Part shown: positions 6,991 to 10,957 of the stretch, piece after piece
How the letters are laid out: the number at the start of each line of letters is the position of its first letter
How positions within the stretch are numbered: the stretch's first letter is position 1
From: Lachnospiraceae bacterium UBA7188
GTDB taxonomy: Bacteria; Bacillota; Clostridia; Lachnospirales; Lachnospiraceae
Length of the DNA stretch: 10,957 nucleotides
Assembly (NCBI GenBank): GCA_002490995.1
Contig: DKVC01000187.1
Coordinates: forward strand, 1-10,957
Direction: 5' to 3'
The notes under the pieces: model-generated
The model's database searches: none
What the model was told of the DNA's origin: nothing
Seen by the model: the letters and a program-made list of their open reading frames with translations, nothing else
Position numbers and translations under genes: made by a program

Positions 6991-7054
6991 CCGGACTTTT
7001 CCTTTTTTAATATAAATATCTTAATTTTAATAAATTTTTCACAGCTTTTGGTAT

Positions 7055-7083
7055 TTGCATTTTACCCTTCCTTGTACTATAAT
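7055..7083 (+). promoter_or_regulatory. Promoter of the activase-related gene
   Basis: A perfect -10 box TATAAT (7078..7083) lies 17 nt after a weak -35 TTGCAT (7055..7060). Transcription would start near 7090, giving a leader of about 278 nt before the start codon at 7368. The weak -35 and long leader suggest activation or post-initiation control. Confidence 0.6.
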
Positions 7084-7089
7084 GTCTTA

Positions 7090-7367
7090 GAATGTCATGA
7101 AATGCCGACACACATCCCGCATATGGGTTTCCGGACAGGGACCTTGCATATGCCCCTCCCGAAGCCCGGAGTGCCGTCCATTCGTATTTCATATAAGGTA
7201 AGGAAGCGTCTGCAATTCATGAGTATTTCTGCAACATGATACAGAAAACAGGAAATGATTATGCTCAACAGCATATACTCATGAATGGGAAGCTTTAATA
7301 ACTATAAATGTATAAACAAGTGAGGTTCAGCAATATATACTCACTACTTACAGGAAGGATGATTTGC
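7090..7367 (+). promoter_or_regulatory. Long structured leader of the activase-related gene
   Basis: The predicted untranslated leader contains two copies of GCATATG (7119..7125; 7145..7151, the second inside palindromic GCATATGC), the shared box TAAGGAAGCGTCTGCA (7199..7214), the 72-nt inverted repeat (7215..7286), and a 6-bp hairpin AGTGAG/CTCACT (7319..7324, 7340..7345) just before the ribosome site AGGAAGG (7352..7358). A 63-codon frame at 7048..7239 begins before the predicted transcription start and has no supporting ribosome site, so I treat it as non-coding. I do not recognise a known riboswitch class. Confidence 0.45.
7215..7286 (+). repeat. 72-nt inverted repeat (12-bp arms) in the activase leader
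   Basis: ATTCATGAGTAT (7215..7226) is exactly inverted as ATACTCATGAAT (7275..7286) with a 48-nt interior. That interior holds two further hairpins: TTCTG/CAGAA (7227..7231, 7242..7246) and TATGCT-CAAC-AGCATA (7260..7265, 7270..7275). Together they form a possible three-way junction. Total length and position after a shared 16-nt box equal those of the 4753..4824 repeat, but the stem sequence differs. Confidence 0.65.
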
Positions 7368-10300
7368 ATGGAATGTACCAATAAAACTGCAATTGATGCC
7401 AACACACTGCCGGGCGATGCACTCTCTGGCGATACCAATGCACTCCCTGGCGATGCCAGTGCACTTCTTGGCGATGCCAATGCACTCCTTGGCGATGCCA
7501 ATGCACTCCTTGGCATTGATATAGGCTCCACAACAGTTAAAATCGCAATTCTGGACGGGGAACATCACATTCTGTTTTCCGGCTATGAACGGCACTATGC
7601 CAATATCCGTGAGACCCTCTCCGGACTTCTGGAAAAAGCCCGCCGGAAGCTGGGCAATATAAAATTTCATCCCATGATCACGGGCTCCGGCGGACTGACT
7701 CTGGCCAGCTGTCTGGACGTGCCTTTCATTCAGGAGGTCATCTCCGTAGCTTCGGCGCTGAAGGAGCTGGCTCCCAAAACCGATGTGGCCATCGAGCTGG
7801 GAGGCGAGGACGCCAAGATCATCTACTTCGAAGGCGGCAATGTGGAACAGCGTATGAACGGTATCTGCGCCGGGGGCACAGGTTCCTTTATCGACCAGAT
7901 GGCCGCGCTGATCCAGACAGACGCCTCCGGCCTGAACGAATATGCGAAAAGCTATCACTCTCTCTACGCAATCGCAGCCAGATGCGGCGTTTTTGCGAAG
8001 ACAGATATCCAGCCCCTGATCAACGAGGGCGCCACCAAGGAAGATCTGGCAGCCTCCATCTTCCAGGCTGTGGTAAACCAGACCATTTCCGGCCTTGCCT
8101 GCGGAAAACCCATCCGCGGGCATGTGGCTTTTCTGGGCGGTCCTCTGCACTTTCTGTCGGAATTGAAGGCCGCTTTTATCAGGACCCTGAAGCTTGACGA
8201 AGAGCATGTGATCGACACGGACAATTCCCATCTGTTCGCTGCCATCGGCTCTGCCCTGAACGCAAAAGAGGAAGTGTCCTGCACGATGGACGAGATGCTC
8301 CGCAGGCTCTCCTCCGAGATCAAAATGGAATTCGAAGTGGAACGCATGGAGCCCCTCTTTGACTCCCAGTCCGCCTACGACGCCTTTCGGGAGCGCCACG
8401 GCCGCAACCATGTAAAAACGGCTGCCCTGGCTTCCTATCGGGGCAACGCGTTCTTAGGGATAGACGCCGGCTCCACCACCACCAAGATCGCCCTGGTGGG
8501 AGAAAACGGCTCCCTGCTGTACTCCTTCTATTCCAACAATGACGGCAGCCCCATGAAAACCGCCATCCGCTCCCTGAAGGAAATCTACGCCCAGCTCCCT
8601 GAAGGCGTACACATCGTCCGCTCCTGCTCCACCGGTTACGGCGAAGCTCTGATGAAGGCAGCTTTCCTTCTGGACGACGGAGAGGTGGAGACTGTGGCAC
8701 ATTACTATGCAGCCGCTTTCTTCAACCCTGACGTGGACTGTATCCTGGACATCGGCGGCCAGGATATGAAATGCATCAAGATCAAGGACCAGACCGTGGA
8801 CAGCGTGCTGCTGAACGAAGCATGCTCCTCCGGCTGCGGCTCCTTCATCGAAACTTTTGCAAAATCCCTGAATTACAGCGTGGAGGATTTTGCGGACGCG
8901 GCTATTTTCGCCGAACACCCCATCGACCTTGGCACCCGCTGCACCGTATTCATGAATTCCCGGGTGAAGCAGGCCCAGAAGGAAGGGGCAAGCGTGGCCG
9001 ATATTTCCGCCGGCCTGGCGTACTCGGTCATCAAGAATGCGCTGTTTAAGGTCATCAAGGTCTCCGATGCTTCCGAACTGGGACGGCAGATTGTAGTACA
9101 GGGCGGCACCTTCTATAATGACGCAGTGCTTAGAAGCTTCGAGAAAATCGCCGGATGCGAGGCAATCCGTCCGGATATCGCCGGCATCATGGGAGCTTTC
9201 GGCGCCGCCCTTATCGCAAGGGAGCGCTATGAGGAAGGATACGAGACCTCCATGCTCTCCTATGAGAAGCTCTGTGCCCTGAAATACGAGACCAGCATGG
9301 CAAAATGCCGCGGCTGCACCAACAGCTGCCGGCTTACCATTAACAAATTTTCGGGCGGCCGTCAGTTTATTTCCGGCAACCGCTGCGAGCGGGGCATCGG
9401 CGGCCAGAAAAACGCCCATAATGTGCCCAACCTGTATGAATATAAGCAGAAGCGCCTGTTCTCCTACGCCTCCCTGGAAGCGGACAATGCCCCCAGGGGC
9501 ACGGTAGGGATCCCCAGGGTGCTGAATATGTATGAAAATTACCCTTTCTGGCATACCTTTTTCACCAGGCTGGGCTACCGGGTGGTGCTCTCCCCCAGCT
9601 CCAGCCGTAAGATTTACGAACTGGGCATCGAATCCATTCCCAGCGAATCCGAATGCTACCCCGCCAAGCTGGCCCACGGGCATGTGGTGTGGCTGATCCG
9701 GAAAAACGTGGATTTCATCTTCTATCCCGCCCTGTTCTATGAAAGGGACGAGGTAGAAGGAGCTAACAACCATTACAACTGCCCCATTGTCACCTCTTAC
9801 TCCGAGAACATCAAGAACAATGTGGAAGAGATCAGCAGCGGTCTTTGCAAACTGCGCAATCCCTTCATGTCCTTCCGGGACCTGGACACCGTGACGGAAG
9901 CCCTGCTGAAGGAATTTAAGGAACTGCCCCCGGGAGAAGTGCGGGCTGCGGCTGCGGCAGGCTGGACAGAGCTTGACAATGCAAGAAAAGATGTACAGAA
10001 AAAGGGCGAGGAAGTCCTGGAATACCTGAAGGAAACCGGAAAGCGCGGCATCGTGCTGGCAGGACGCCCCTACCATATCGACCCGGAGATCAACCACGGC
10101 ATTCCGGAGCTGATTACTTCCTTTGGCATTGCCGTGCTCACCGAGGACTCCATCTCCCACCTGGGATGCCCAGAGCGGCCGCTGATTGTATCCGACCAGT
10201 GGATGTACCACTCCCGCCTCTACGCTGCCGCCAGCTACGTAAGGCATCAGGAGAACCTGGACCTGATACAGCTGAACTCCTTCGGCTGCGGTCTGGATGC

Positions 10301-10957
10301 GGTTACCACGGACCAGGTCAATGATATTTTGTCCGGATCCGGCAAGATTTATACCTGCTTAAAGATTGACGAGGTCAATAACCTGGGCGCCGCCAGAATC
10401 CGGGTGCGCTCCCTGCTGTCCGCCATACGGGTACGGGAAAAGACCGGGAAACACCCCGTTCCCCATTCCACCGCCATTGAAAAGGTACCCTTTACGGAAG
10501 AGATGCGGGGAAGCTACACCATCATCTGCCCCCAGATGTCTCCCATCCACTTTGAGATTATGCAGCCGGCCTTCAATGCCTGCGGCTATCATTTCGTGGT
10601 ACTGGATAACGATAACCGGCATTCCGTAGATGTGGGCTTAAAATATGTCAACAATGACGCCTGCTATCCTTCCCTTCTGGTGGTAGGCCAGATTATGGAA
10701 GCCCTGCAGTCGGGAAAATATGATCTGAACCGGACTGCCATTGTCATGTCGCAGACAGGGGGCGGCTGCCGTGCCACCAATTACGTGGGCTTCATCCGCC
10801 GGGCGCTGAAGAAAGCCGGTATGGAGCAGATTCCCGTCATCTCCCTGAACCTAGCGGGAATCGAGAGCAACCCCGGTTTCCATATCAATGCCGATCTGCT
10901 GCTGCGGGCCGCCGTATCCGCAGAGTTCGGCGATATCTTCATGCGCTGCGTATACCG
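7368..10957 (+). CDS. Two-module 2-hydroxyacyl-CoA dehydratase activase-related protein (BcrA/BadF family, DUF2229), 3' end outside window
   Basis: The frame is open for 1196 codons and runs off the window; homologues are usually about 1400 residues. A tandem-repeat N-terminus (10..49) precedes ASKHA ATPase module 1 (49..300: GIDIGSTT, phosphate-2 loop LGGEDAK near 142..150). Module 2 spans 364..622 (GIDAGSTTTK, DIGGQDMK near 461..468). Each module has the activase Fe-S cysteine pair: C167 (CAGGTG) and C206 (RCGVF), and C486 (CSSGCG) and C525 (RCTVF), each 39 residues apart. A second cluster C647-x2-C650-x3-C654-x18-C673 precedes the DUF2229 region (about 711..890). An HgdB-like part with GRPYH (899..903) and QTGGGC (C1134) follows. 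HgdC-type activases hydrolyse ATP to drive electrons into radical dehydratases; the exact substrate here is unknown. Start 7368 (AGGAAGG 9 nt upstream) is preferred; in-frame ATG 7359 abuts the site directly. Confidence 0.92.
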   Translation, partial: MECTNKTAIDANTLPGDALSGDTNALPGDASALLGDANALLGDANALLGIDIGSTTVKIAILDGEHHILFSGYERHYANIRETLSGLLEKARRKLGNIKFHPMITGSGGLTLASCLDVPFIQEVISVASALKELAPKTDVAIELGGEDAKIIYFEGGNVEQRMNGICAGGTGSFIDQMAALIQTDASGLNEYAKSYHSLYAIAARCGVFAKTDIQPLINEGATKEDLAASIFQAVVNQTISGLACGKPIRGHVAFLGGPLHFLSELKAAFIRTLKLDEEHVIDTDNSHLFAAIGSALNAKEEVSCTMDEMLRRLSSEIKMEFEVERMEPLFDSQSAYDAFRERHGRNHVKTAALASYRGNAFLGIDAGSTTTKIALVGENGSLLYSFYSNNDGSPMKTAIRSLKEIYAQLPEGVHIVRSCSTGYGEALMKAAFLLDDGEVETVAHYYAAAFFNPDVDCILDIGGQDMKCIKIKDQTVDSVLLNEACSSGCGSFIETFAKSLNYSVEDFADAAIFAEHPIDLGTRCTVFMNSRVKQAQKEGASVADISAGLAYSVIKNALFKVIKVSDASELGRQIVVQGGTFYNDAVLRSFEKIAGCEAIRPDIAGIMGAFGAALIARERYEEGYETSMLSYEKLCALKYETSMAKCRGCTNSCRLTINKFSGGRQFISGNRCERGIGGQKNAHNVPNLYEYKQKRLFSYASLEADNAPRGTVGIPRVLNMYENYPFWHTFFTRLGYRVVLSPSSSRKIYELGIESIPSESECYPAKLAHGHVVWLIRKNVDFIFYPALFYERDEVEGANNHYNCPIVTSYSENIKNNVEEISSGLCKLRNPFMSFRDLDTVTEALLKEFKELPPGEVRAAAAAGWTELDNARKDVQKKGEEVLEYLKETGKRGIVLAGRPYHIDPEINHGIPELITSFGIAVLTEDSISHLGCPERPLIVSDQWMYHSRLYAAASYVRHQENLDLIQLNSFGCGLDAVTTDQVNDILSGSGKIYTCLKIDEVNNLGAARIRVRSLLSAIRVREKTGKHPVPHSTAIEKVPFTEEMRGSYTIICPQMSPIHFEIMQPAFNACGYHFVVLDNDNRHSVDVGLKYVNNDACYPSLLVVGQIMEALQSGKYDLNRTAIVMSQTGGGCRATNYVGFIRRALKKAGMEQIPVISLNLAGIESNPGFHINADLLLRAAVSAEFGDIFMRCVY
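7395..7514 (+). repeat. Coding tandem repeat, six units of mostly 21 bp
   Basis: Five 21-bp units and one 15-bp unit (7416..7430) encode variants of the heptad D-A-N-A-L-L-G (residues 10..49). Units 5 and 6 (7473..7493, 7494..7514) are identical at DNA level; units 3 and 4 each differ from them by two bases; unit 1 is the most diverged. The last unit ends in the first glycine of the GIDIGSTT phosphate-binding motif. All units keep frame, so copy-number changes would vary length without breaking the gene. Confidence 0.9.

Noticed and set aside
7048..7239. A 63-codon plus-strand frame and an overlapping 61-codon minus-strand frame in the divergent spacer
   Set aside because: The plus ATG lies before the predicted -10 box and neither frame has a good ribosome site; the palindromic repeats there explain the open reading on both strands.
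7395..7514. CRISPR-like array
   Set aside because: The repeats are contiguous without spacers, keep reading frame and lie inside a gene.
7344..8411. A 355-codon minus-strand frame ending in repeated C-I-G-I-A-R-E motifs
   Set aside because: The repeats are the antisense reading of the plus-strand 21-bp coding repeat, and no ribosome site precedes the frame.
8454..10247. A 597-codon open frame on the minus strand opposite the activase gene
   Set aside because: The plus frame has recognisable domains throughout; the antisense frame is open because of the codon bias of the real gene and shows no family motif.

Overview
The window looks like chromosomal DNA of a strictly anaerobic Firmicute, most likely a Lachnospiraceae-type gut Clostridium. 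This is inferred from gene content (an M16C presequence-protease-like peptidase, a DUF4349 lipoprotein, a giant two-module 2-hydroxyacyl-CoA dehydratase activase-related protein), strong purine-rich ribosome binding sites, moderately GC-rich genes and AT-rich spacers. No phage, plasmid, CRISPR or insertion-sequence genes are visible.

Layout. From 1 to about 6990 everything reads on the minus strand: a tRNA-Glu(UUC) gene with a good sigma-70-type promoter (23..144); a DUF4349 membrane-anchored lipoprotein (213..1268); a non-coding spacer (1269..1666); an M16C zinc metallopeptidase (1667..4582); a spacer packed with inverted repeats (4583..4839); and a tight three-gene operon (6923 down to 4840). 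In transcription order that operon encodes a rhomboid-like membrane protein with a C-terminal zinc ribbon, a sigma-70-like protein lacking recognisable promoter-binding parts, and an unrecognised 151-residue protein. A divergent spacer of about 440 bases (6924..7367) carries back-to-back promoters and a long, structured leader. From 7368 to the window edge a single plus-strand frame of 1196 codons is open and runs out of the window: the activase-related protein, whose N-terminus carries a 21-bp coding tandem repeat.

How the genes may work together. The activase-related protein belongs to the radical 2-hydroxyacyl-CoA dehydratase world, in which ATP hydrolysis by an Fe-S activator drives one-electron reduction of a dehydratase. 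The M16C peptidase would degrade peptides, and the DUF4349 protein is a surface or membrane protein of unknown role. The most unusual part is the three-gene operon: a membrane pseudoprotease-like protein next to a crippled sigma factor and an orphan protein, an arrangement compatible with, but not proof of, a membrane-to-transcription regulatory module.

The non-coding DNA is also unusual. Two 72-nt inverted repeats with different stem sequences each follow a shared 16-nt box. A third copy of that box lies over the putative DUF4349 promoter, and a 12-nt word recurs in two spacers.
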